64,000 nucleotides of DNA, from NCBI GenBank assembly GCA_013396635.1, contig WBMW01000071.1, positions 124,001 through 188,000 on the forward strand, read 5' to 3'. The position numbers and the translations under genes are program-made. The DNA comes from Penelope pileata (Eukaryota; Chordata; Aves; Galliformes; Cracidae). Shown here piece by piece: positions 53,413 through 64,000 of this stretch (the stretch's first letter is position 1; each line of letters starts with the position of its first letter). The notes under the pieces were generated by a model, which had not been told where the DNA came from, did no database searches, and saw only the letters and a program-made list of their open reading frames with translations.

Positions 53413-55564
53413 AAAGCAGGCAGATTCAGTGCAAGGGAATGTGTGGAAATTAATTCTCTTCCCAAATACTCTGGCCTTGGATAACCCACAGGGCTGCAAG
53501 GAGAGCAGCCCCTGCACCTGGCGTTTAAGGTTCAATAGGTCCTTGTGGAGCCACTGTCAATGTGTTACCTCCCCCTTACACTCACCTGCATAATTGTGCA
53601 CAGGCTGTGAAGGTTCCTGGCATGTCAGACACCTCATTAGTGGTGCTGATGTCTTCTGCCTCAGGCTGTACCTCATCAGGTAGGGTATTTGCTGTCTGTG
53701 CTTGTCCAAGATACACGGAGTACAGAGACTTGCTGAAGCGTTCATGCGTGCTGCGGCACATCGGTGCACGTTAACCTCCAGGTCTGGCACCTTCAGGATT
53801 TTCATCTGAATACACCTGGAATCTGTGAGACCTGGGCCTGCACCCTGCTCATTCCTTTTATGTTAAATTGATAAAAACACAAGGCAAGTGCCTGAATCAG
53901 GCTTTGGTATGAAGGCATCTCTGCTGTGGTGTTGGTACCAGCAGGTCTCAATGCCACGTTCCTCACAGCTTTGGTCCAGGTCTGGATGGAGGGCTTTGGG
54001 GATCTTCAGCCACAGTGACAAGGATGGGTGCTGAAGAGGGTATTGAATCATGTTTTCTCACTTCTCATGGACCACGTGTACATCATCATGTGCTAAACTG
54101 TATATTAAGCCATATGTTAAAAGCGGACACTGTCACTAAGATGGCAGTACTCTCTGGCTCCACTTTTGTGGTTATTTTTTAAGATATATATTATTATCAA
54201 TTTTGTTATTAATTATTATATTAGTATTTTGTTTAAATTTGCATTATTATTCATTTTACCAGACTAGACTCTCCATCTTGGAGCAATTCCAGACGAGTGA
54301 TGGTTTTTCTTCTCCATAGAATGAGGTTGCAAGTGTTTGGCCACAGGATGGACTTCCTGACGTGAGAATGTACCTGCAGACAGTGCTGCCTGGCAGACAC
54401 TTTTAACAATGGCACCATCTGGGCCATCAAACTGCACCATACGACCCAGCTGTGGAACAATGCCAGGGATGCCACCAGTGGCCAGCACTGGTGTGGCCCT
54501 TAAGACCAGGCCAGTAGAACTGTTTAAGTCTCAGCGGAAGAGCTCTTAACCATTCATTACAACTTGCCTGAACCTGAGTGGATTTTCCACAGAAATGATA
54601 GACTTGATATATAAACATCCTCATCAGTCTCCAGGTCCTTGCTCTGGAGATGGTGATGGTAAAAATATCAGCAAAAATATTTTGAGAAAAATAAAATGTT
54701 TTTCAGTTGCAGGCAGCCTCAGAGATGGTTGTCAGTTTGGAAACTAACTTTTCCGTGCACTGAGGCAGAGACAGGCACTTGCACGGAAACTTTCAACTTG
54801 AAAAGTATAAATACAGCTACTGGAAATGTTATAAAATCAGAGCTGTCCAGCTCTCTTAACAAGCAGCACAAGTTTCAGCTTCTATTATATGATCCATTTC
54901 TTGAGGCAGGAATTAGGTCTTCATCACGTGTTCATGGGGATCAAAATGGAGCCCTCACGTTGTGCATGTGAAGAATAGATTGTAAACCTAAAACTAGCCT
55001 GACCCACACGAGGGAAGAGAGATTGAATTATAAGATATTTTCTCTTGCTACAGAAAATATTTTCATTGCTGCCAGCTTCCAACACTCTACAGCTATTGGT
55101 ACTTATTGCAATTTCTAACATATCTAAAAGGAATAATGTGAAGATAATGTAGACCGTGATATTTTTCTCCAGTAAGAGCTGCTTTTCCTGGCATCAAGAA
55201 ATGGGAAAAATAATTTATTGACAACAGTCTGCGACATTTCTTCTTCCTTATCTCTTGAGGCCAAGTCTCCAGCTAGCAGGGCATTTCAGAAATAATCTTA
55301 AAAGTAATATTAAAAAGAAAAAACCAAAACAGCTGCTGTGTTCCCATGGAAATGCATGGGAACAGTTCGAGTGAGCACTTCTTTGCAATGCAGTCATGTG
55401 TTTGCCCTCAGACAGTAAGCACAGATCAGGCATTTCATCCTCTCCATTGTCTGCTACAGTGTTACTACCATGGCTGATGAAATCCCATTTGTTCTGGAGG
55501 TTCTTTGTTTTCTTCTGGGCAGGAGAAGTGAAACAGAAGTGTCATCTGACATAAGCAGGTGGCA

Positions 55565-55765
55565 GGGGCAACCTGGGTGGTGAGGCCCTGCCCTAGGCTG
55601 CCCAGAGAAGCTGTGAATGCTCCATCCTTGGAGGTGTTCAAGGCCATGTTGGATGGAGCCCTGGGCAGCCTGATTTGGTAGGTGGCAGCCCTGCCCATGG
55701 CAGAGTGTTGGAACTATGTGATCTTTAAGGTTCCTTCCAACCCAAGCCATTCTGTGATGCTATAA
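55565..55765 (+). mobile_element. CR1 LINE 3' fragment, sense
   Basis: Seen: ccctaggctgcccagagaagctgtgaatgctccatccttggaggtgttcaaggcc, ttggatggagccctgggcagcctgattt, tggcagccctgcccatggcag, then gatctttaaggttccttccaacccaagccattctgtgatgctat. About 200 bp, only mildly diverged, therefore younger than the 35 kb and 50.8 kb copies. Confidence 0.9.
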
Positions 55766-57029
55766 ATCTGCTGCTCTGCTCTTTCTATGCAGAACGAATT
55801 GCCTCTGACATAGCTTTTCTGCCCTTTCACTGCTTTCCTCATACCCAAGGAGCAGATTTGCCCTACTGAGCAACTGTCCATTTAAAGACCTCCTTCCAGC
55901 TGCTGAGGAAGCTCTGGGCAGAGGAAAATTCTGAGCATGTGCAATTCAGCACGCTAACTCAGCTGAGCAAAGCCCTGGCAAAAGAAAACATTTCCTTTGG
56001 AGCCTGAGTGGTGTGTGCATTGGGTGGAGGAGCAGAGCAGAGTAGATGCTTATAAACATCACAGAGAGGATTTGATGGAGTCTTGTAAAAATTAAGGTTT
56101 GGATTATGGCCTATCTGCTAGAGTAAACAGAACAGAATAGAAAAAAAGAAGTGACAAAAATCCTCATCACTCTCCAAAGAGTGTGTCTCGCCTGCAAGGA
56201 ATCACTGAGAAAAAGTAATGGGTTTCCAGCTTCTGCTTGTATGGGGAATACTGGGAAGGTCACAGGTGGAGGTGCTGCAGGTGGAAGCTTTGCTGCTGCA
56301 AGTGCTCATTGTCCTCCGTGCATGGCCATAGCAAAGGAAAGGCATCCCCATGCTCTTACCATGAAGGATTCCCCATTTGCCTCCTGCCAGGCAGATTGGG
56401 TGTGACAGAGATCCCAAACACTGGCAGTCACTGGGAGGGACCTGGGCTCTGTGTGCGGGCTGTGTGGACACTTGGACAGCTGGAGGCTTTTGAAAGATTT
56501 ATTGATGTTAAGGAGGAGATGAGAGCTCCCTGGGCTTTGTTCTGGCCAAGAGTGTATTTGTCCCGTTCCTTTTGTTTAGTTAGGTGTGTTCCTGTGTGAA
56601 TAGGCAATCCAAATTTTGGCACCTATCACAAGTTGCTCTGATTTCCCCTCTGTGAACAACTGCATCCTCTCACTAGCATATCTCGTTGCTGCCTTGTTTG
56701 GACAGTTGGTTATGTTAGAAACCACATGAGGGGCCTAAAGACAGAGATCCCTGAATTTTCCTACCCAGATCTGCCACTGAACTGCTGTATGAATTTCAGG
56801 GATGTATGCGTGTCTTGGTGATTTGGGTGACGTTGAGTGGAAGTGGATCACGCAAAGCTTTGCTTAAAGGTCACTGAGCATTTTAAGGACTCAATGGAAG
56901 GTTCAGTGGAAAGTTGAAGTATTCTGTTGCAGTTGTTCCCAGACTGTGATCTATGGGCTGCACTTTGGCAGCTGGTGGCCCTCCAAAACTTTGTGGGTTG
57001 TGGTTGTTTTTTTTTCTCAATGCCTTCCT

Positions 57030-58870
57030 TACAGAAAAGATCCCAAGAGCATGACCTAAGCCTAGAAACAGCCCCAGAACTGGGCTGCCACTGAGAGCGC
57101 TGCCTTGGCTCATGGGCCCATGGGGCACTGGGCCATGCTGGGCCCAGGGCTGGAACCCAGCTCAGCCTAAACTGGGCCACGAGGAGGAAGGTCTGGGAAG
57201 GTGCTAGGGAGAAGACAACCTCATGGTCCCAGCCCCTAACTCTGCCCACCTCAGGAGAAGCAGAGAAGAATGAAGCCGACAAATATGTGTGGGATCCCAC
57301 AGCTTTATTGTTTTGGCTGCTTGGAACTGGAGCCAGCATGTGGGCCTGGCACATGGTTGCTTCTGCAGTGTGTTTGGGATGGCCTGTGAGGTCTTTGGGC
57401 CCAATGCTGGATCTGGGAGCACTTTTGTGGCCGAGTTGGCCCCTGCTGTCTGGAGAGGCTCCCCCAGCATCCTCGGGCCTGGTTTTGGGAATTTGAAGCC
57501 CGATGTCTCACTGGGCAACAGCTTCATGTGCAGGCCTGCCCTTGCTGCCTGGACTGTTTTCTGCATTCAGGCTGAGGGGAAGCCCTCAAGGACCTCAAGG
57601 CTGCCAATCTGGCTGAGCTGCAGCTGCTAATCTGAGCACCTGCAGCTGGCATACAGCTCCTGCCATGGTGTTTTCAGGGCGGGTTCTGCGAACCTGAGGC
57701 CTGACTTTATACTCGGGAGCGGCTTTGCCTCCAGCCTTTTCCCGACTTCCTGGAACCCCTCCTGCATGCAGCTGCTGGGCAATCTCTGGAGGATCCTGAC
57801 GCCCCCTGGCTGGCAGTGCTAGGGCCAGTGAGCTCTATGTTGCTGTTGGAGGCTGTAACGAGAGGCAGGAAGGTCAGCAGGATGAAGCTGTAGCCTCAGC
57901 ATGGACAGGCTCCCATCTCTCATGGGGAAGAGAGACTCTGGCAAGGCCGCCCTGAGCACCCACTGCCAGGCCTTGCCCGGCCTCAACACAGCAGCACACC
58001 GCTCTTTGCCTCTTACTGGTGCCTATGCCAACACCGCTGTCACATTCCCATGTGTCTGTGCAGTGGGTCAGGAAGGAGCAGTGCCAGTGGGTGCCTTCAG
58101 CTGCACAGGAGCAGCTGCCAGGGCCTGGGGAAGCAAATGGGTTGTGGCCATGAGAAAAAGATGAGCCAAGGCAGGGAATGCCTGGCACATCTCTGCTGCT
58201 CGGTCCTTGCTCCCTCAACGGTGCTGAGGCAGAGATCGCCCTCAGAGCCCCAGAGAGATGCTGAGGTAACTCACCCCACTTCCTGTGCCTGCTCTCTGCC
58301 TCCAGGATATAGGCATCTGCCGACATCACAGTGCCTGTGCCTCTCTTCCAGCAAGGCATATGCATCGTTTTCCTCCCATGTTGGTCTTTTGCCAGAGAAG
58401 GGAGGGAAAGGGATGAGCCCCAGTGCCCCCAGGTGTAAGGCAGACCCAGGGCATCCCTGCACATCCAACCAGAGCCCATTTCCAGCACCTCTGTGAAGTT
58501 GATGCCAATGCTCACAGGACAGCAGAGGGCCAGGACTGCTGTCAGGTCCCACTTAGTCTCAGATCCAGGTCCTGCATGCAGAACTGGAGCTCTTCTACAC
58601 TCTACTTCCCAACAAGACATGGAAAAAAAAAGCCCTCCAAGAGGTTTAAGGGGATTCAAGGAGCATGCCAGCATGCATGGCCACAGACTAGCTTGATGGA
58701 TCTGACTGCTTTTCTTGCCAGCCAGATGAATCAAGAGGTTTGGAAGCTGCACACCTACATGCCTGGGCTAATATGTGGTTTTCTGGTCGTGTTTGCAGCT
58801 GGTTTGTGGGCACAGGACAAACCAAAGCCCAGAGCTTTGCCCAGCTCCTGGTTAGAGGATTTTCCTTGAG
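57030..58870. other. GC-rich block of unknown nature
   Basis: The composition rises sharply over flanking AT-rich DNA, and both strands carry stop-poor frames. The longest is a minus-strand frame of 292 codons at 57874-58752, with plus-strand frames of 148 codons overlapping it. The predicted products show no domain, signal or repeat pattern that I recognise and are rich in Cys, Trp and Ser in the manner of chance GC-rich frames. It could be a decayed repeat, a noncoding RNA exon or an isochore fluctuation. No function is assigned. Confidence 0.4.
57324..57790. repeat. Decayed tandem array of roughly 100-bp units
   Basis: Related segments start near 57324, 57388, 57489, 57591 and 57690, so the spacings are 64, 101, 102 and 99 bases. 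Each starts with a ga-cct-gaggcctga-like phrase (gaggtctttgggcccaatg, gaatttgaagcccgatg, gaacctgaggcctgact). The second and fifth then share GGGAGC followed by TTTTG or TTTG, then CC and CTGGA. In one forward frame, neighbouring units read GPNAGSGSTF and KPDVSLGNSF; a unit further on reads RPDFILGSGF in another frame. The alignment was made by eye. The units are heavily diverged. Confidence 0.45.
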
Positions 58871-59384
58871 CTACAGTAGATCTGTGCTGCTAACGCAACA
58901 TCTTGGCTCTGTTCTCATTAATGTTACAGGTCTTTCCATGTAATTCCAAGATAAGCTTTGAAATTGCACTGTAGCTACGCCTGATGTTTGGACTTATTTC
59001 CAGAGAAGTGAGAGGTTTTGGTGAGCCAGGTGAGGTACTCGAACATGCTTGGAGACAGCAGGTTCAAGGCTCCCAATGTTGCTCAGTCCATGCACTGCGT
59101 TGCTTGCAGCATCTCACACCTCCCACCATCCTATGCCAAACAGTGGGTCTGGTTTTTATATAGATCCTTCTCTCACCGCGTTGAGATGTCACTGGCACAG
59201 CACTGAGCCCTCAGCAGTTGGGAGTGCCTTTGTGTTCCGTTGCACAGAGCTCTGATGAATAGTGCATGGCAAATGGCTTTCCATTTTCCAGGAGTCCTGT
59301 GAAGGTCCCAGTGGCCACATCTGTAAGACCATTCTGTCCCCATGAGCAGTCCAGCTCCAGTGTCTTTCGTGTAGGAGACATAGG

Positions 59385-59494
59385 GTTTGATTTTTGAGCG
59401 GTCGTATGTGGAGCCAGGAGCTGGACTAGTTGGACCCACAAGGGTTCCTTCCAACTCAGGGTAGTCTATGACTGCATGATTCTGTGATTCTGTG
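59385..59494 (+). mobile_element. CR1 LINE 3' terminal fragment, sense
   Basis: Seen: cggtcgtatgtggagccaggagctggactagttgg, acccacaagggttccttccaactcagggtagtctatgactgcatgattctgtgattctgtg. Two terminal attctgtg octamers are present. About 110 bp remain. Confidence 0.88.
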
Positions 59495-60989
59495 TTGCCT
59501 TCTTAGTTACTTCAGTTGTCCAATTGGGATGAAGATGCATGAGAGGCTCAAGAAGGCTCAGTATGGGCATTCATTGTGGTTTTAGCCATAAAGCACTGTG
59601 AAGACTTTACTGAGAATGCATTGCATTGAAAAACAAAACATTTCAAAGACTTCCTGCTGATTTTTGCTTGGGATGTCATAAGGACGTGAAGAGACTTCTG
59701 CCAAATTTTATTAGGACTCCAAAGCGTGGGAGTTTGCCAAAGAAAGTGTCATTTCACTAGTTATGTCTTAACATTGCAAAATAATTACTCCCCACAACCA
59801 CCTTGTTCTGAGAAAGAGCTGTTTGTGTGTGGAAAATTTCAGTAAAAATACTAAAATTCAAGAGACACACAGCTGGGAAGAAAAGCCACTGTACACAAAT
59901 AAGAATTAACTACAGCAGCAAGCAATTGCTAAGACACTGTCATAAGAAGAAACCCCGAACAGTGTTGTGATGCCACCAAGTCCATCGAACTGAAAACCAA
60001 CCAAGTCACCAAATCTCAGCCCACCAAGAGATGGTTCCTTGGAAAGGAGACATCACTCCTGCCCTATTATGCCTATGTTTTGCCTGCTTTGCTGAGCGTG
60101 AGCTCCAGTGCCACCCGGGAAATCCCTGCTGGTGTGACTTGGCCACGTTCCCCTGACAGCCGAGGTTACTGAAGCCAAGGAGTCCTCCCAGCACAGAGCC
60201 ACGTACACTGGAACATGCTGTCCCGCTCGCTGTGTTTGTTTTAGGGGATTAGGAACATACCTAAACCCAAGCGCATGTTGGAAACAGCATTTCACACGCA
60301 AAGCAGTCTGGTTTGGAGGGAACTAGCAATGTTTCTGTGATTAAATGAAAATAATTGGGGTTAAATGGGGAGGAAAACGAAATTTCCTTGCAATTACTTA
60401 GATTTATTGTAAGAATGAGTGACATATCTTGTCAGTTTTATCTACTCTCCACAGTTTTCGCTGTATGTTTTTTCTCTCCTTTTAGAAATTAATTTGGGTT
60501 CCTTTGACTCATTAATGAGAGATTACCTAGCTTGGTGAGAACTCGTGTATAGGAAAAGGGCTTTACTGATGCAGCTCTGAAACACTGATGTGCTCTTCTG
60601 CTCCAAACCCCTTCTCTGCTAAAACCCAAACAGGATAACATACGGAATTCATTCTCTTCTCAATGGTATTGGAGAAGCAGAGAAAACTGCTAATGTTGTC
60701 CGCTGTCCATAAATCCTTTTCTATATGGTTCTCCGTGAGCTACCCATATAGGGCAGTTTGTGATTTATGAGAAAGTGACTCAGCAGAGACACGTGTTGAT
60801 GGTGATGGTGAGAAGAAGAAAGTCCCAAGATTTCCTCTCTCCCATTGTCCTCTGTCATTCTCCTCTCTCAGTTCGTCTCTTCTGCAGCCTGAAGTCCTGG
60901 GAAGCAGAGTTGCTCATCATACAAAGCTACTTTAGATTTTGGATTTTTCTTGTTGCCTCTCATTATATATTTCCTATAAAATGCTTTTT

Positions 60990-61440
60990 TTGAGGTGGAG
61001 TATAACTCCACACTGCATCCCAGATGTGAGCATACCTCATTTTTAGCAATATAATAATGACCTTTATCCTTTTCTTAACAATTTCTACCATTTCACCTAC
61101 TTTTTTGATTGCAACTGAGTGTTGAGTCAATGTATTTGTAGAATGATATGGTGTGACCTCTCTATCTGCTTGATATTAGACTGATCCAAGAGGTGGACTG
61201 ATTGATCACTGGCTGTATCTAATGATACCAGGTGGCTGATGTCAGCTCAGCACATCCCAATTCATGTGAAAAGATGGTACTGCTTTTCAGTTCCTTTTAC
61301 ATTACCTACATTGCATTTAATTTCATTTATTTTTGTTGTCAGTCACCCAACATCACTCAGATAATTCTGTACTTCATTACCGTTCCTACTCATTTGCTCT
61401 CTGGTCTTGTAATCTGTTACTGTTCATTTTTCTCTGACAC
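60990..61440. mobile_element. Possible ancient interspersed repeat (LINE-like)
   Basis: Phrases such as ctccacactgcatcccagatgtg, ttttgattgcaactgagtgttgagtcaatgt and tgttgtcagtcacccaacatcactcagataattctgtacttcatta resemble decayed CR1/L3-like repeats found in many sauropsid genomes. This is recognition from memory without an alignment. Orientation and boundaries are uncertain. Confidence 0.35.
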
Positions 61441-61737
61441 TTTTTCTTGTCATCTGCTGAATGCCCCAGAAAAAAATTCAGTCAGCCATGAGAGCATCCC
61501 TAAATTCCTCCACAGAGGCCAAAAGCCCCTCCTTGCTCCAGTTCTGGCTTCATCTGCTCTAAGAAACCTTAGCACCAGCCCTGCAGATACTCTGACATCC
61601 TTCACCCCCTGATGTGTTTGCAGAAGCAAATGTTACTAATTTGTAAAGCATCTTTGAACTTCTGAGGGGTTTGTGCCTCGTTTGATGCTGTTTCTAGCCA
61701 ATTGTTTTCCTCATCTGAGCACAGCCACTGCTCTCTC

Positions 61738-61765
61738 TGTTTTTTTTTCTTTTTTTTCTTTTTTT
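61738..61765. repeat. T-rich low-complexity tract
   Basis: Runs of T separated by single C bases in intergenic DNA. Confidence 0.85.
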
Positions 61766-62636
61766 CACCAGGATGCTTTTTGGGTTTCCATATCATCCCT
61801 TACCATCCTATTTAAGCATGTCAACCTCCTCTACATTTCTGCCCTTTCCCCAGCCCCTCCTAGGTAACTTGTTAAGAGGAACATACTCAATTATTTCGTG
61901 TTAATTTGGAAAATTGCATGAGTTTATGCCCTTTTTGTAAGTTTCCAGATTAGTTGGTCCCTAAAACATCTAAAAAAATGTGTCTAAAAATTAATGTCTG
62001 TTTCAAGTCGTGTGTGACAGAGTAGTCTCGGTGGAAATAACCTGAATTTCCCTTCACACCCGTATTTCCTGCCTGTACAGCCTCTCTGGCCACTCTCTGG
62101 GTACTGTCACCATCAAGGACAGGCAATCAATGGTGACACTTTAAAGGCATTTTTATTTGGGCTTAGCATCTCCTTTTACCTGTCGAGAGGGTTATCTTCT
62201 GATCTGATCTGACTGCTAGTTCTACTCGCTGGAAAAGATCCAAAACCAAGCAGGAATGAAAGAGAAAAAGCCACAGGGTACATACACCCTTTTTTGCTTT
62301 TGTACCTGGAGGAAACATTCTGAGTTGTGTTTGGATTTTGCATTTGGGGGTTTTGTTTTTGCTTTCTTTACAAAGTAACCACATTGTCACCAAACTGAGG
62401 AGGAGAACAAAATGTTTTACTTTTTTTTTTCCAGCTAGAGAAAGAGTGAAAATAGAAAGAAAATTTCAATCTTTTCATCAATAAACAAAAACATCAGCCA
62501 AAAGGGAATGTTTTTCAACATCAGGTTTGGAAAATTTGCAAAAATAGCAAAGGCATATGTATATTAACTATACTTTCTCAGCTTTATAAAAACATTTGTA
62601 AAATGTGAATGAATAACAGAGGGAATACTTTTATTA

Positions 62637-62704
62637 ACAAACAAACAAACAAACGAACAAACAAAACCCCACAAGCTTTTAATACCTATACTTAATACCT
62701 ATAC
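62637..62704. repeat. (AAAC)n microsatellite and adjoining 13-bp duplication
   Basis: About seven aaac units (one changed to aacg) at 62637-62667, followed by ttaatacctatac at 62679-62691, exactly repeated at 62692-62704. Simple repeats in intergenic DNA. Confidence 0.88.
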
Positions 62705-64000
62705 CAGGAAAAACAATTCATTTAATCAAACAGCAGTGTAGAAACCAGAAACAAACAAACAAAATTAGATGATACTTTCCTACAGATTTACATTTTAGGG
62801 TTAAAATCTTTTGATGGCTTCTAGGGAAGCCTTAAGTCTGTCATAGTTCTCAGGAAATAGCATTGCTGACTACAGCACAAAACAACTTAAATTGTGCTGA
62901 TTCGGTAGGCAAAGCCTTTGAAACCAGTGGAGCTTGTGGAGGAGTCAGAATCTTAAGAAACGCCAATATTATTTCAAGGGGGGAGTGGGAGAAGGAAAGC
63001 TTTATTTCCAAAAGGAGCAAGTCTGGAAGGTAATTAAACTCAGCAGCATCCTAGAAGCCAACACAAGGCTTAACTTCCTGGAGTTCAGCTTGGACTGAAG
63101 CTCATGGCTGAAAGCTGATACGGGCTTTTCCTAAGTGCGGGGATAGTTAAAGTGTGGTCCAACAGGGCTGCAGCCTGGATATACTCTATTTTTAGGTGCT
63201 GAGACACAGCATGGAGACCATGCAGTGATTTGGTAAAGCCTGGAGAGTTGCAAGCAGAGTGGTAGTTTTCACATATTATTATTTCTGAGGACCTCGCCTC
63301 TGTGTCAACATTCATCTTGATTGGTCTATCTTGCATAAATCAGGTTTAGCTCTGGAAAATTATCGATGTTGCCTGATGCTAAGCAAGGACTTTGCCCCTG
63401 TTGAAAAGCATGAAACGTATCTACACTTGAGGCTCGTGCTTGGGGTAGGAAAAACTATTTTGAGAAGGGACAAAAGACACAAAAACTCTTCTTCCATCTT
63501 CCATTCCTTATGGTACCTTGATATGAAGGAAGGTTGCTTGACTACCATGACCAAAGACATGCTCTAGTACATTAACGTAGCTGAAAAATGTATCAGCCAT
63601 GGTTATTGATGTCTTAACCTATGCTGCTTCAGCAGAATTCAGCTTGTGAATGTCTAGTAAAGAACACGATGGACTTTTTTTTAATGAGATAATCAAGAAA
63701 TGGGATTTACTTCATATTTTAAGAAATTAGACTATATCAAATGTGTAATAAAAATATTTTCTATAGTATTTTAAAATATATACATATATAAACTACCTTA
63801 ATTTTTAATGCCCTGTTGATATTGACGTGATCTCTACAGTATCTAAGTGTAACTAAATGAGGCTGCCCAGCAACCTCCTTTATACCTCAAACAGTGATTA
63901 CAAAACTTGAAGCCTTGTCCACACTGTAAATTAAACCCACTCGAAAACAGGATCTGAAATTGTCAGCTGGGCCTGGTCCAGCACCCACTAAATCCAGGCT

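Larger units (their letters stand above)
47616..64000. other. Intergenic region downstream of CAMK1D
   Basis: About 16 kb without a recognised gene. It contains a long T-run (48100-48150), a 13-bp triple repeat (48469-48507), CR1 fragments at 50826, 53300, 55565 and 59385, an AT-rich stretch near 54180-54250, a GC-rich block with decayed roughly 100-bp repeats at 57.0-58.9 kb, a possible ancient repeat near 61 kb, and microsatellites near 62.64 and 63.78 kb. In mammals the next gene is CCDC3 in the opposite orientation. None of its coding exons was recognised, though an unseen 3' UTR at the right edge cannot be excluded. Confidence 0.7.

Noticed and set aside
57874..58752. 292-codon minus-strand frame, longest in the window
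   Set aside because: Composition-driven: both strands are stop-poor here, and the translation shows no domain or periodicity. Kept only as part of the GC-rich block.
62140..62165. Reverse-strand AATAAA (ttttattt) near 62.15 kb as an end of the convergent neighbour gene
   Set aside because: A single AT-rich hexamer with no supporting exon; too weak to annotate.

Overview
This is a stretch of an avian nuclear genome, most likely from a chicken-like (galliform) bird. The evidence is split-gene structure with GT-AG introns, at least nine CR1-type LINE fragments in both orientations ending in the typical ATTCTRTG-like 3' motif, and a recognisable vertebrate kinase gene. There are no operons and no prokaryotic or viral genes. 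The species assignment is inference from repeat type and was not tested by alignment.

From the left edge to about 47.6 kb, the window holds the 3' two-thirds of CAMK1D (calcium/calmodulin-dependent protein kinase ID, CaMKI-delta) on the + strand. Eight coding exons (4 to 11 by the human scheme) lie at 5206-5344, 8817-8943, 16674-16749, 24754-24866, 26753-26831, 36369-36456, 37015-37153 and 40178-40299. All junctions keep frame. They encode everything from the hinge region of the kinase domain through the catalytic loop (HRD), DFG, the activation-loop threonine (SMSTACGT-type loop), APE, the C-lobe, the autoinhibitory/calmodulin-binding helix and the Ser/Thr-rich tail ending in TGSK. Residues 1-100 (ATP-binding N-lobe) and the promoter lie upstream of the window. 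The kinase core differs from human (recalled) at only one residue. The tail has changed, including a 7-residue in-frame insertion in exon 10 and one extra residue in exon 11; the full protein would be about 393 residues if the N-terminus has the human length.

From 40300 to about 47.6 kb is a candidate very long 3' UTR with three AATAAA signals (44123, 45578, 47590). The last is followed by a strong GT-rich element. No CR1 fragment was seen in this 7.3 kb block, although they occur on both sides.

From about 47.6 kb to 64 kb is intergenic DNA with CR1 fragments, short tandem repeats, a GC-rich block at about 57.0-58.9 kb containing a decayed array of roughly 100-bp repeats, and a probable ancient interspersed repeat near 61 kb. 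No exon of the expected neighbour (CCDC3 in mammalian synteny) was recognised.

Nearly all other open reading frames are chance frames in introns, UTR or repeats and were left out. I found no convincing undescribed gene system. The best leads are the lineage-specific tail insertion in CAMK1D, a perfect 15-bp inverted repeat in intron 8, and the roughly 100-bp decayed repeat array.
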